From Nocardioides palaemonis (GTDB taxonomy: Bacteria; Actinomycetota; Actinomycetes; Propionibacteriales; Nocardioidaceae): a stretch of DNA of 64,000 bases. The notes beneath the pieces were generated by a model. The model was not told the DNA's origin. It did no database searches and saw only the letters and a list, made by a program, of their open reading frames with translations. The position numbers were made by a program, and so were the translations under genes. Positions 50,988 through 61,406 of this stretch are shown here, piece after piece (the first letter of the stretch is position 1; every line of letters starts with the position of its first letter). The stretch is taken from assembly GCF_018275325.1 (NCBI RefSeq), contig NZ_JAGVQR010000001.1, forward strand, positions 310,001 through 374,000, given 5' to 3'.

Positions 50988-52331
50988 ATGACCTCCACCA
51001 GCGCCGCCCACCCCGCGACCACCCTCCCGGCTGACGACTCCCGCCGGGTGGCGACGCTGCTCGGGCTGCTGTTCGGCCTCGCCGGCATGGGGTCCTCGAG
51101 CGCCGCGGTGACGCTGCCGCTCCTCGGTCCGGACCTCGGCGTCGGGTCCGGCCTCGCGGCCTGGACGATCAGCCTGTACGTCCTCATGCTGGCCGTCACC
51201 ACGGCGCTCTACGGCCGGATCTCCGACCTGGTGGGCGTGCGCGGACCGCTCCTGGCCGGGCTGGTGCTGATGTCGGTCGGCGCGCTCGTCGCCGCCGTCG
51301 CGCCGACGTTCGAGGTGCTCCTCGGTGCCCGCGTCGTGCAGGGCGCCGGCGCCGCGGCTGTGCCCACCCTCGGCGTCGCGATCCTCTCGGCACGCTACGA
51401 GGGCTCCGTGCGGGGCCTGGCCTTCGGCCGGCTGGCCGGGACGGCGGCGGCGGTGAGCTGCCTGGGGCCGCTGGTCGGGGGACTGGTCGAGTCCGTCGGG
51501 GGCTGGCGTGCGGTGATGGCGCTGCCGGTGCTCGGCGCCCTCGTCGTGCCGTTCCTCTGGAGCGCGCTGCACACCGGCGGCAGCGGTGCCCGCCTCGACG
51601 TGGTCGGCGCGGTCCTCGTCGCCCTCACGGCGTCCGGGATGGTGCTGCTCGTGCAGTCGCCGTCCGCGGGACTGCTCGTCGCCGGCATCGGCGCGGTCCT
51701 GCTGGTGGCCGGCGTCCCCGCCGTCCGCGCGTCGGTGCGCCGGCGCCCGGACGGGTTCCTCCCGGTCGAGGTGATCCGTAACCCGGTGGTGATCCGCAGC
51801 GCGGTCGCCGCCGCAGCCGTCCCTGCGTCGTGGTTCGCGATGCTGATCGCGATGCCCGCCGTGCTGCTCTCGCACGGCTGGGAGGCGTGGCAGGTTGGCC
51901 TCGCCATGGTGCCGAGCGCTCTCGTCGCGCTGCTCGTGCCGCAGGTCACCGGCCCCCTGCTCGACCGGGTCGGCGCCGCACGCGCGCTCGCCGTGGCCGG
52001 GCTGGTGGCATCCGCGGCCCTGCTGGTCGCCGCGCTCGGCGCCGGCCTGGTCAGCGCACCCGTGCTCGTCGTCGCGATCATCTTCGTGACCTTCGCCTTC
52101 GGCCTGGGGCAGCCCGCCCTCAGCGCGGCCGTCGGCGACGCCGTGCACGAGGAGGTGCGGGGCGTGTCGCTGGGCGTCTCCACCCTGCTCTTCCTCGTCG
52201 GCGGCAGCATCGGGTCGGCCGTCGTCGCCGGCCTCGGCGGGACCGTGGGGATGGCGGGAGCGCTCGTGGTGCTGGCGGTCCTGCCGCTGCTCGGGCTGCT
52301 GGTGCTGACGCCCACGCTGCGTCGCGGCTGA
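50988..52331 (+). CDS. MFS transporter (DHA2-like, tetracycline/drug efflux type)
   Basis: The 447-residue protein has about 13-14 hydrophobic segments. Early blocks are AVTLPLLGPDLGVGSGLAAW and LYGRISDLVGVRGPLLAGL (MFS motif A). ARVVQGAGAAAVPTLGVAIL follows (motif C-like), then FGRLAGTAAAVSCLGPLVGG. Length and layout fit proton-coupled drug exporters of the TetA(L)/DHA2 group. The substrate is unknown. It sits between two Tat-substrate paralogues, so it may share a transcript with paralogue 2. Confidence 0.88.
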   Translation: MTSTSAAHPATTLPADDSRRVATLLGLLFGLAGMGSSSAAVTLPLLGPDLGVGSGLAAWTISLYVLMLAVTTALYGRISDLVGVRGPLLAGLVLMSVGALVAAVAPTFEVLLGARVVQGAGAAAVPTLGVAILSARYEGSVRGLAFGRLAGTAAAVSCLGPLVGGLVESVGGWRAVMALPVLGALVVPFLWSALHTGGSGARLDVVGAVLVALTASGMVLLVQSPSAGLLVAGIGAVLLVAGVPAVRASVRRRPDGFLPVEVIRNPVVIRSAVAAAAVPASWFAMLIAMPAVLLSHGWEAWQVGLAMVPSALVALLVPQVTGPLLDRVGAARALAVAGLVASAALLVAALGAGLVSAPVLVVAIIFVTFAFGLGQPALSAAVGDAVHEEVRGVSLGVSTLLFLVGGSIGSAVVAGLGGTVGMAGALVVLAVLPLLGLLVLTPTLRRG

Positions 52332-52413
52332 CCCTCACGGCTCGTGGTTGTCCTGGCGCTCTAAAGTAAAGACGTTCTCACTTAGGTACTCGGGACCCTT
52401 CGAGGAGATCGTC

Positions 52414-53175
52414 ATGACGTCGCCGGACGCCACCCACGTCAGCACCAGCCGCCGCAGCCTCGTCCGCGGCGCCGCATGGAGCGTGCCCACCATCTCGATG
52501 GTGGCCGCGGCGCCGGCGTTCGCCGCGTCGCCGTGCGACCCCCAGACCTACCGCATCGACTGGGGCACCACGCCGTACACCCCGCCGGGAAGCCTCACCG
52601 CGAGCCCCAACGTCGGCACCGCCGTCGTCGCGGGCAGCGCGGGCGGCCAGTCGATGAACGTGACCTTCGCGAGCACGCTGGGCGGCACGGCGACCCGGTA
52701 CGACGCGAACCTCACCGTGCTGTCGACGCTCAACATCGGCGGTCTCGGTGCCAACGAGCGCGGGCTCGCGGTCCGCTCGACCAACACCTCGCTCGTCAAC
52801 GCGAACCGCCAGACGATCACGGTGACCTTCGGCCGCGCCGTCAGTGCCCTGAGCTTCACCGTCGTCGACGTCGACCTCGCCGCGAACTTCGCCGACCGGG
52901 TCAGCTTCAGCCCGCTGCCGACCCGCTACACCCGCGCCGCCACCGTGGCCGGGGTCGGCAACTTCGGGCTCGAGACCACCACCAACGACGGTGCCTTCCG
53001 CTACACCGGGCCGTCGGGCGGCATCGACGACACCAGCGCGGCGGGGAACGTGACCATCACCTACGACGGCGGCCCGTCCTTCACCTCGTTCCAGCTCATC
53101 TACTGGAACGCCGGGACCCCCGGCCCGCAGGGCATCCTGCTGAGCGACTTCACGTTCACCGCCAACGGCTGCTGA
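52414..53175 (+). CDS. Tat-exported cysteine-capped protein, paralogue 3
   Basis: From ATG 52414 (GAGGAG seven bases upstream) the protein has 253 residues. Signal: TSRRSLVRGAAWSVPTISMV, cleavage after AFA. Mature start ASPC, end TANGC, no other cysteine. Family motifs: LNIGGLGANERGLAVRS, VSALSFTVVDVDLAAN, AAGNVTITY, FTSFQLIYWNAG. The upstream region has an AT-rich patch, CTCTAAAGTAAAGACGTTCT, that may be the promoter. An upstream in-frame ATG at 52348 was rejected because it would put 22 residues before the Tat signal. Confidence 0.84.
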   Translation: MTSPDATHVSTSRRSLVRGAAWSVPTISMVAAAPAFAASPCDPQTYRIDWGTTPYTPPGSLTASPNVGTAVVAGSAGGQSMNVTFASTLGGTATRYDANLTVLSTLNIGGLGANERGLAVRSTNTSLVNANRQTITVTFGRAVSALSFTVVDVDLAANFADRVSFSPLPTRYTRAATVAGVGNFGLETTTNDGAFRYTGPSGGIDDTSAAGNVTITYDGGPSFTSFQLIYWNAGTPGPQGILLSDFTFTANGC

Positions 53176-53212
53176 GCCAGGCGCACGGATCGGCGGACGA
53201 GCCGCATCGACC

Positions 53213-54802
53213 GTGACAGACTCCGGGCCCGTGGGGGACACGGACACCGCGACGTCGTCGCGCGGGACGATGGGCACGCGTCGTGCCCGGCTGCTGGTCG
53301 TCGCCCTGTTCACCACCACCCTCGCCTTCTGGGGGCTCGTGCTCAGCCGGTCGATCCTGTCGCTCGACGACCTGTCCTTCATCCTCCGTGGAGGACGGCT
53401 CGCCACCCCCGGGGACGTCGCGGACATGCTGCGCCACGACCTGGTGGTGCAGAACGGCCGGATCGCCGACTCCGTGTTCTCGCTCGTCGCGTCGGCGGGG
53501 GAGCCCGCCGCCCGGGCCTACGTCGCTCTTGCCTGCGCGTCGCTGTTCCCCACGATCCTCGTCCTCCTGTCGCTGCTGGTGCCGGCGGCGGACCGCGCAC
53601 GGCTGCCGTGGTACGTCCTCCCGGTGCTCGCAGCCGTGACGCCGTTCGTGCTGCTGGCGCTGGACCGCCGACTCATCGGCCAGCTGGTGCTGTTCGGGGC
53701 GGCCTCCTCCGGCTACCTGACGGGGCTCTTCCTCGTCACCGTCGGGCTGGTCCCGGTCCTGCGGGCGGCAGCCGGACGCCCGGTCGCACGTCGCTGGGCC
53801 GTTGCCGCGTCGGTCCCGCTGGTGGTGGGCTGCCTGTTCCACGAGGTGCTGGCCGGGGTCGTCGCGGGCGTCGCGGCAGCGACGGTGGTCGTCGCCGTGC
53901 GGCGGCCGGACCGCAGGCGCCACCTCGTGGCGCTGCTCGCGCCCCTGGCGGTCGCCGTCGGCCTCAAGCTGGCGACGCCCGGCCTGTGGTCCCGCGCGGC
54001 CGACTCCGACCAGCGCCAGGCCGGCGATCAGTCGCTCCTGGCCCGGGCCGACGTGGCCCTCGCGTTCATCGTGCTCGCCCTCGTCCCCCTGCTCGGGCTC
54101 GTCGTCGCCTCGGCGGTGCTGTGGTGCGCCCGGCGCGGGGTGCCGCCGCGGGCTCTCGTGCCCGCGGCCGGTGCGCTCGCGCTGCTCGGGGTGCTGGGCG
54201 TCGGCCACCGAGCCCTCGGCGGTCTCCCGCTCGACGGCCTTGTCGTGGCGGCCGGCCTCGCGGCGGCGGCCGCAGTGGCGATCGTGCTGTGGCGGGCACG
54301 GATCGAGCCGGTCGACATCGCGGTCCTCGGAGGTGTCGCCGGGGCGGTCGCCTTGCCGGTCGTCGGAGGCCTGCTCCCGGGACGGGGGTGGGCCTTCGGT
54401 GAGCTCCTGCTCCTCGTGTGGGCCGTGTCGCTGCTCGCGCGCGTCGTGGCGTCGGGACGGGTGTTGCTGGGCTCGTCGGTTGCTGCCGTGCCCGGGCCGT
54501 GGCTCGCTGCGGCCGCGCTGCTGGGGTCGGGTCTCGTGGTGGCCCCGGCCCTCGCGTTCGAGATGCTCGACAAGGTCGGGGACAACCACGCCTGGACCAC
54601 CCACGTCGAGGCCGAGGTCGCTCGGCAGGAGGTCGACGGGGCCGTCGAGATCCCGTGGACCTATCCGTGGGACGACATGCGCCCGTCGTTCGCCTTCGAC
54701 TCCGACCACGAGGAGTTCGAGGGACTCGCCCGGGACTACTACGACATCAGCGACGACGTGGACGTCGTGTGGACCTCGAGCGTCGACTGGGCGTCGCGCT
54801 GA
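53213..54802 (+). CDS. Polytopic membrane protein, possibly a GT-C type glycosyltransferase
   Basis: The ~529-residue protein has about eleven membrane segments (first near 28-48). The first outside loop carries LSLDDLSFILRGGRL; the aspartate pair after the first membrane segment resembles GT-C lipid-linked-sugar transferases and DUF6056-like proteins. The hydrophilic C-terminal ~80 residues have EIPWTYPWDDMRPSF. I do not recognise it firmly. It stands between Tat-substrate paralogues 3 and 4, so it might glycosylate exported proteins, but that is speculation. GTG 53231, with CAGACT eight bases before, is an alternative start. Confidence 0.65.
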   Translation: MTDSGPVGDTDTATSSRGTMGTRRARLLVVALFTTTLAFWGLVLSRSILSLDDLSFILRGGRLATPGDVADMLRHDLVVQNGRIADSVFSLVASAGEPAARAYVALACASLFPTILVLLSLLVPAADRARLPWYVLPVLAAVTPFVLLALDRRLIGQLVLFGAASSGYLTGLFLVTVGLVPVLRAAAGRPVARRWAVAASVPLVVGCLFHEVLAGVVAGVAAATVVVAVRRPDRRRHLVALLAPLAVAVGLKLATPGLWSRAADSDQRQAGDQSLLARADVALAFIVLALVPLLGLVVASAVLWCARRGVPPRALVPAAGALALLGVLGVGHRALGGLPLDGLVVAAGLAAAAAVAIVLWRARIEPVDIAVLGGVAGAVALPVVGGLLPGRGWAFGELLLLVWAVSLLARVVASGRVLLGSSVAAVPGPWLAAAALLGSGLVVAPALAFEMLDKVGDNHAWTTHVEAEVARQEVDGAVEIPWTYPWDDMRPSFAFDSDHEEFEGLARDYYDISDDVDVVWTSSVDWASR

Positions 54803-54823
54803 CGCCGGAGCCCCCGAGCTCGC

Positions 54824-55318
54824 TCAGGAGGTCGTGAGCCAGGAGATCGTCACCGCGAGGAAGTTGGCCAGCGGGTTGATGACCGCGAACGCCAGGCCGA
54901 TGAGGCCGAACAGGCGCGCCGGGCCGGCGAGGGGGACGGTGCCGCGCGTCAGGCCGGCCAGCGCCGCGGCTGCCGCACCGAGGAGCGCCGGCATGCCGCA
55001 CCAGAAGAAGGCGAGCGCGGGCACCGACAGCGCGCCGAGGGCGATCGCCCCGACCCGGCGCTGCCGCTCGGAGCGGAGGAGCCGCACGGCGGCCATCGCC
55101 ACCACGAGGCCGAGCGTGCCGAACCCGAGCACGCCGGCGAGCTGCTCGCCGAGGGACCGCGGCTGGTCGCCGCTGCCGGTGTAGCCGAACACCATCTCGG
55201 CGACGATGCTCACGGACATGCCCACGACACAGATGCCGTAGGCGATGCCCACGAGGACGGGGAACGGAGGGACCCTGGTCCGGGTGGTGCTCGCTGAGCC
55301 GGCGTGGATGGTGCTCAC
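54824..55318 (-). CDS. Small membrane protein with four or five segments, unknown function
   Basis: The 164-residue protein has membrane segments at about 18-40, 58-78, 88-110 and 135-158 (LFGLIGLAFAVINPLANFLAV). No family is recognised. The GTG start is preceded by AGGAGG at six bases, a strong ribosome site that decides it. It is convergent with the polytopic protein gene and divergent from the histidine kinase gene. Confidence 0.72.
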   Translation of the reverse strand: MSTIHAGSASTTRTRVPPFPVLVGIAYGICVVGMSVSIVAEMVFGYTGSGDQPRSLGEQLAGVLGFGTLGLVVAMAAVRLLRSERQRRVGAIALGALSVPALAFFWCGMPALLGAAAAALAGLTRGTVPLAGPARLFGLIGLAFAVINPLANFLAVTISWLTTS

Positions 55319-55462
55319 TGGTTCCTCCTGCGGCGGTCCGGGTCTGGTGGTCCGTCCACTGTGCGGCCGACGGTGTCCCGCGGGCGAGGCCCGGGCGTCC
55401 CGCCGTGTCCCGAGGGCGTCCCGGGCCGTTCCCGACACCTTCCTGCCGCGGTCGGCGGCCCG

Positions 55463-55468
55463 GATACT
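55463..55468 (+). promoter_or_regulatory. Putative leaderless -10 element (GATACT) of the histidine kinase gene
   Basis: GATACT ends six bases before ATG 55475, without a ribosome site. Confidence 0.4.
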
Positions 55469-55474
55469 GGGCGC

Positions 55475-57172
55475 ATGACCGCGGTGCCGGCCGGAGCGAC
55501 GGACGCCCGCCGGACGTCGCCGAGCCCGACGAGCGACGTACCGGGGGAGGTGCTGCTCGCCCTCGGCCTGCTGGCGCTCGGGGTGCTTCCCGCGCTGTTC
55601 GTGCTGCCCCACGACCGCCTCGCGGCCTCGGCCGACCTGCCGCTGCTCGCCTGGCTCCCGCTGGGCATCGCCGGCGTGGTGGCGATCGACCGCGTGCCGC
55701 GCGGGATGGTCGGCTGGACGGCCGTCGCGGTCGCCACCGCGACACCGGTCGCCGTGGTGGTGTCGACCCTGCCGGGCGTACGCGGCCCCGCCGGCGGACC
55801 GGGATGGGTGCTGCCCCTGCTCGCGGTCGCCGCGGCCACCGTCCCGGCCCGCTCCCGAGCGCAGCGCCGCTGGCGGACGTGGATCGCGCTGTCCGTCCTC
55901 GCGGGCGTCGTCGCCTCGTTCGCGGCGTGGGAGGTCGACGAGCACACGACGTTCGGCGTCGTGGCCAGCCTGGCGTTGCTCGGCGTCGCGGCGACGCTCG
56001 TGGCATCGGTCCTGGTCCGGCACCCGAGACCGGTCCGCGAGCCGCTCCTGGAGGCGGGTCTCGTGGTGGGGGTGCTCGCCGTGGGGGTCGCGGCCGGCGG
56101 TGCGACCTGGTCGTTCGCCGTCCACGAGCGGATCTTCGCGGCCGAGGTGGTCGGCGCCCTCGCCGCAGCGGTCTCGATCATGATGGCCACGCCGGCGGCG
56201 ATCACGCTGCGGCGGCGCTACCTCGCCCGTCGCTACGGCACCGGCCTGCTGAGCGTCGCCGACCTCGCGACGCTGTCGGGCGACCTGGGGCGTGACGCGG
56301 ATCCGCGCACGCTGCTCGCCACGGCAGGCGAGCTCGTCGGCGCGGCGAGCGGCGCGGAGGCCGTCGAGATCGTGCTGGACGAGGTCGACGGACGCCCCGG
56401 GTGGGCGGCCTTCCCCCTCGTCGTCGGGGACGAGAGGGTCGGCACGCTCTCCGTGCTCGCGTCCCACACCGAGGGGCTGGAGCCCAGGCAGGAGCGGGTG
56501 GTCCGCCAGCTCGCCCCGACCGTGGCGCTCGCGGCCCGCGCGGTGGACCTCGCCGTCGCGGCCCGGCATGCCCGTAGCGACGTGATCCACCAGCGCGACG
56601 CCGAGCGGGCGCGGATCCTCGCCGACCTGCACGACGACCTGGGCCCGGCGCTCGCGGGTATGGGCATGCGGGTCGAGGCGGCGCGTGCCAGCGGCGGCGA
56701 CGTCGACCTCGCCGCGCTCGGCGCCGAGATCGCCGGGTGCCGGGCGGACCTGCGCCGCATCGTCTCGGCCCTGACGCCCCAGGTGCTGGTCGGCACCGAC
56801 CTGCGGTCGGCCCTGACCAGCATGGTCGGCTCCTTCGCCACCGCTGACGGTCCCGGGGTCACGCTCGTCGGCACCGAGGTCGTGGAGGTCGAGGGGCCGC
56901 GCGCCATCGTCGCCTACCGCTTCGCGGCCGAGGCCGTCACCAACGCCGTGCGCCACGCCGACGCCAGCCGCGTGGAGGTCCGTGTCACGCGCTCGGCAGG
57001 CGGCGTGGTCGTCTCGGTCGAGGACGACGGCCGGGGCGGTCCCGTCGTCCCGGGGGTGGGGCTGACCTCGCTCGACGCCCGAGCCCGGGAGGTCGGGGGA
57101 AGCCTCGAGTCCGGTCCCTCCGAGCTCGGCGGGGTCGTCGTACGCCTGGTGCTCCCCGGCGCGGCCCCGTGA
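55475..57172 (+). CDS. Membrane sensor histidine kinase (HisKA_3 / NarL-partner type)
   Basis: The 565-residue protein has eight or so N-terminal membrane segments (about 25-245) and a GAF-like linker (about 280-365, EAVEIVLDEVDGRPGWAAFP). The HisKA_3 helix is DAERARILADLHDDLGPALAG with the phospho-histidine near 391. An HATPase_c domain follows (AYRFAAEAVTNAVRHADAS, VEDDGRGGPVVPGVGLTSL). It belongs to the plant-like multi-TM group with a LuxR-type regulator. Its stop overlaps the GTG of the response regulator. The stimulus is unknown, and the gene lies inside the Tat-substrate cluster. Confidence 0.9.
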   Translation: MTAVPAGATDARRTSPSPTSDVPGEVLLALGLLALGVLPALFVLPHDRLAASADLPLLAWLPLGIAGVVAIDRVPRGMVGWTAVAVATATPVAVVVSTLPGVRGPAGGPGWVLPLLAVAAATVPARSRAQRRWRTWIALSVLAGVVASFAAWEVDEHTTFGVVASLALLGVAATLVASVLVRHPRPVREPLLEAGLVVGVLAVGVAAGGATWSFAVHERIFAAEVVGALAAAVSIMMATPAAITLRRRYLARRYGTGLLSVADLATLSGDLGRDADPRTLLATAGELVGAASGAEAVEIVLDEVDGRPGWAAFPLVVGDERVGTLSVLASHTEGLEPRQERVVRQLAPTVALAARAVDLAVAARHARSDVIHQRDAERARILADLHDDLGPALAGMGMRVEAARASGGDVDLAALGAEIAGCRADLRRIVSALTPQVLVGTDLRSALTSMVGSFATADGPGVTLVGTEVVEVEGPRAIVAYRFAAEAVTNAVRHADASRVEVRVTRSAGGVVVSVEDDGRGGPVVPGVGLTSLDARAREVGGSLESGPSELGGVVVRLVLPGAAP

Positions 57173-57816
57173 TCGGGGTGGTCGTGGTCGACGACCACCC
57201 CGTCGTGCTCGCCGGCCTCTCGGCGCTCGTCGAGGCCGACCCCGGCATGCAGGTGACCGCGGTGGCCGGGTCCGTCACGGAGGCACTGGCGCTCCCCGCT
57301 GACCTCGCACCCGACGTGTGCGTGCTCGACCTCCACCTCCCGGACGGGGACGGCGTCGCGCTGGGTCGGGCCCTGCGCGAGCGGTGGCCGTCGACCCGGG
57401 TCGTGGTCCTGACCATGACGAGGGAGCCCGCGACGGTGCTGCGCAGCCTCGCCGAGGGGGCCGACAGCTACCTGCTCAAGGACGCACCGCCCGACGAGCT
57501 GGTCGGCGCGATCCGCGCGACGGCTGCCGGTGCGGTGGTGCTGAGCAGCGGCGCGAGCTCGTCCGTGCGTCTCGCCGCCAGGTCGCTGCCGGACGTCGAC
57601 GGTCTGGCGGCACTCGACGCGCGCGACCGCGAGATCCTCGGGTTGCTCGCCGAGGGCCTCGGCACGCACCAGGTGGCCGCGCGCCTCTTCCTCGCGCCGA
57701 AGACGATCCGCAACCGGGTCTCGGAGATGCTCGCCAAGCTCGGCGTGGAGACGCGCGACGAGGCGATCCGGATGGCGCAGGCAGGGGGGTTGGCCGGGGG
57801 CGAGGGACCGACGTAA
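57169..57816 (+). CDS. LuxR/NarL-type response regulator
   Basis: The 215-residue protein begins with GTG in a GTGA overlap with the kinase gene. The receiver domain (VVVVDDHPVVLAGLSALVEA, phospho-aspartate at about D54 in CVLDLHLPDGDG, VVVLTMT, SYLLKDAPPDELVGAI) is followed by a LuxR-type helix-turn-helix (LDARDREILGLLAEGLGTHQ, KTIRNRVSEMLAKLGV). It is the cognate partner of the upstream kinase. Paralogue 4 of the Tat family begins 49 bp downstream. Confidence 0.93.
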   Translation: MIGVVVVDDHPVVLAGLSALVEADPGMQVTAVAGSVTEALALPADLAPDVCVLDLHLPDGDGVALGRALRERWPSTRVVVLTMTREPATVLRSLAEGADSYLLKDAPPDELVGAIRATAAGAVVLSSGASSSVRLAARSLPDVDGLAALDARDREILGLLAEGLGTHQVAARLFLAPKTIRNRVSEMLAKLGVETRDEAIRMAQAGGLAGGEGPT

Positions 57817-57825
57817 CGTGGATCC

Positions 57826-57861
57826 CGATCCCCCGTGCCGTCCGGCAACCTGAGGGGATCG
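57826..57861 (+). promoter_or_regulatory. Hairpin covering the ribosome site of Tat paralogue 4
   Basis: CGATCCCC (57826-57833) pairs with GGGGATCG (57854-57861), and an inner TGCCG-TC-CGGCA stem fills the loop. The 3' arm contains the AGGGG ribosome site of ATG 57865. It could act as a translation switch, or as a terminator for the regulator gene. Confidence 0.5.
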
Positions 57862-57864
57862 CGC

Positions 57865-58563
57865 ATGCCCACCACCGACCAGCACCGTCCGTCCCGTCGC
57901 ACCGTGGTCCGCGGAGTCGCGTGGAGCGCCCCCGTGGTGAGCACCGCGGCCGCGGCGCCCGCGTTCGCGGCGTCGCCGTGCCAGCGGACCGCGCTCCAGC
58001 CGGTCACGTGGACCGCCGGCACGACCACCAGCCTGACCGGTGCGGCCAGCGGCGGTGCCGGCGTGAGCGTCTCGGCGTCGTACACGGCCGGCCTGGGTGG
58101 CGGTCGGATCGACACCCCCAACCTGTCCGTGCAGTCCGTCGCGTCGACGAACGACGCGTTCCTGCTCGCCAACGTCGCGCCGACGCTGCTCGCGGACGCG
58201 AGCTATCAGACGGTGACCTTCACCTTCGCCCGCCCGGTCCACGAGCTCACCTTCGCCGTCGACGACGTCGATGCCGAGAACGGGTGCCTCGACTGCGTCG
58301 CCCTCGCCGCCACCCCGGCGGAGACGCCGGCCTCGACGCCCGGCTCGGCCATCACCGGGGCCGGCACGGTCGCGAACCCGTGGCGGACGACGGGCGGAGC
58401 CGGCGACAACGCTGCGACCCAGACGGTCGGCGTGACGTACGCCGACGGGCTGGCCGGGGTGACGTCGCTCCAGGTGCGCTACTGGAGCTCGACCGTGATC
58501 GGTCTGGGCACCGGGCGCCAGCAGGTCCGGGTGCGGCAGATGCGGTTCCGCACCTGCGTCTGA
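57865..58563 (+). CDS. Tat-exported cysteine-capped protein, paralogue 4
   Basis: From ATG 57865 the protein has 232 residues. Signal: PSRRTVVRGVAWSAPVVSTA, cleavage after AFA. Mature start ASPC. Unlike the others it ends FRTCV with cysteine next to last, and has two more cysteines in AENGCLDCVAL. Motifs: FTFARPVHELTFAVDDVDAE and LQVRYWSST. It follows the two-component genes on the same strand, 49 bp after the regulator, with a hairpin covering its ribosome site. Confidence 0.84.
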   Translation: MPTTDQHRPSRRTVVRGVAWSAPVVSTAAAAPAFAASPCQRTALQPVTWTAGTTTSLTGAASGGAGVSVSASYTAGLGGGRIDTPNLSVQSVASTNDAFLLANVAPTLLADASYQTVTFTFARPVHELTFAVDDVDAENGCLDCVALAATPAETPASTPGSAITGAGTVANPWRTTGGAGDNAATQTVGVTYADGLAGVTSLQVRYWSSTVIGLGTGRQQVRVRQMRFRTCV

Positions 58564-58575
58564 TCGGTCAGGCCG

Positions 58576-59238
58576 TCAGCGCGTCGGGCGCGACCGCTCC
58601 GCGAGCGCGACGGCGGCGCGCTGCACGACCGGCTGCTCCTCGGGGTCGCGGGCGACCTCGTGCGGCACGTCCCCCGACAGGAGCGCGGCGGGGGAGGTGA
58701 GCCAGGTCCACACCCGCCACGGGTCCACGCGGGCGGCGAGCAGCGGCTCGAGGACGGTCAGCAGCTCGGCGCGCACCTCGCCGGCGTCGTCGAGCTGGAA
58801 GGTCGGCACGAGCACGCGGCCCTCGTGCGGCACCAGCAGCAGGGCCCGGCGCTCGGCAGCCTTGTGCACCGCGAACCGCGCGGCGTTCTCCGAGACGCCG
58901 CGCCTGGCCGCGACGCCGGCGTAGTCGAGCCAGCCGCCGTCGAGCAGCGCAGCCCGAAGTCGTCCCTCGCGGCGCAGCCGCACCAGCTCGACCGGCACGC
59001 CGTGCGCCGGGTCGTCGCCCACCGAGCGCAGCATCGCGTCGAGCTCGAGCAGCCGGTCGTCGGGCAGCGGCTCCCCGCTCAGCGGGTCGCGCCACGACAC
59101 GGCGTCGCCGTCGCGGACGTAGGTCGGCAGGCCGGCCGCGGTGAGCTGCTCGGCGAGCCCGAGGTCCTCGAGCCAGGACGCGAGCGCCGCCCCGACCGAC
59201 GCGGGGTCGGTGGGGGCGGCGGCGTCGTCGTGCGGCAC
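58576..59238 (-). CDS. Helix-turn-helix protein, MbcA/Xre-antitoxin-like
   Basis: The 220-residue protein has a helix-turn-helix near 105-135 (YAGVAARRGVSENAARFAVH). LVPTFQLDDAGEVRAELLTVL and PWRVWTWLTSPAALLSGDVP follow. The pattern of FQ(F/L)D, then a W-x-x-W-L-T/F-T-x-P block, resembles the toxin-binding domain of Xre/MbcA antitoxins. No RES-domain toxin is adjacent, so it may be a solitary relative. Its GTG start lies 4 bp after the typA stop on the same strand. The first ~95 residues are not recognised. Confidence 0.5.
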   Translation of the reverse strand: MPHDDAAAPTDPASVGAALASWLEDLGLAEQLTAAGLPTYVRDGDAVSWRDPLSGEPLPDDRLLELDAMLRSVGDDPAHGVPVELVRLRREGRLRAALLDGGWLDYAGVAARRGVSENAARFAVHKAAERRALLLVPHEGRVLVPTFQLDDAGEVRAELLTVLEPLLAARVDPWRVWTWLTSPAALLSGDVPHEVARDPEEQPVVQRAAVALAERSRPTR

Positions 59239-59242
59239 GGGA

Positions 59243-61135
<1,893 letters not shown>

Positions 61136-61406
61136 GCAGGAGCCTTCCGGGCGGAGACGAGCGGCCGAGCGGCCGGGGGCGCGGCCGACACGGCCGCAGC
61201 GCGACCGAGTCTAGTGCGGGAGGGCGGAATCACGGATTTGGTGCGCGCCCGCACCCATCCGTCCGGCGGAGGTGGACGAAGAAGGTGTCGCACGTCTCAC
61301 GCCGGTGCAACTCGTTGTTACCGGCGCGTGACCGAGCGCCGACTAGCGTTGTAGTAGAAGGCGCAACTACCCCCGCACGAGCGCCCATTCCCCCGGAGAA
61401 CCTGCC
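61136..61406. other. Divergent intergenic region between typA and Tat paralogue 5
   Basis: No gene is seen. A less GC-rich part (about 61305-61370) holds small inverted repeats: CAAC-TC-GTTG near 61308, and GTAGT/ACTAC arms near 61349-61370. These may belong to the paralogue 5 promoter. Confidence 0.4.
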
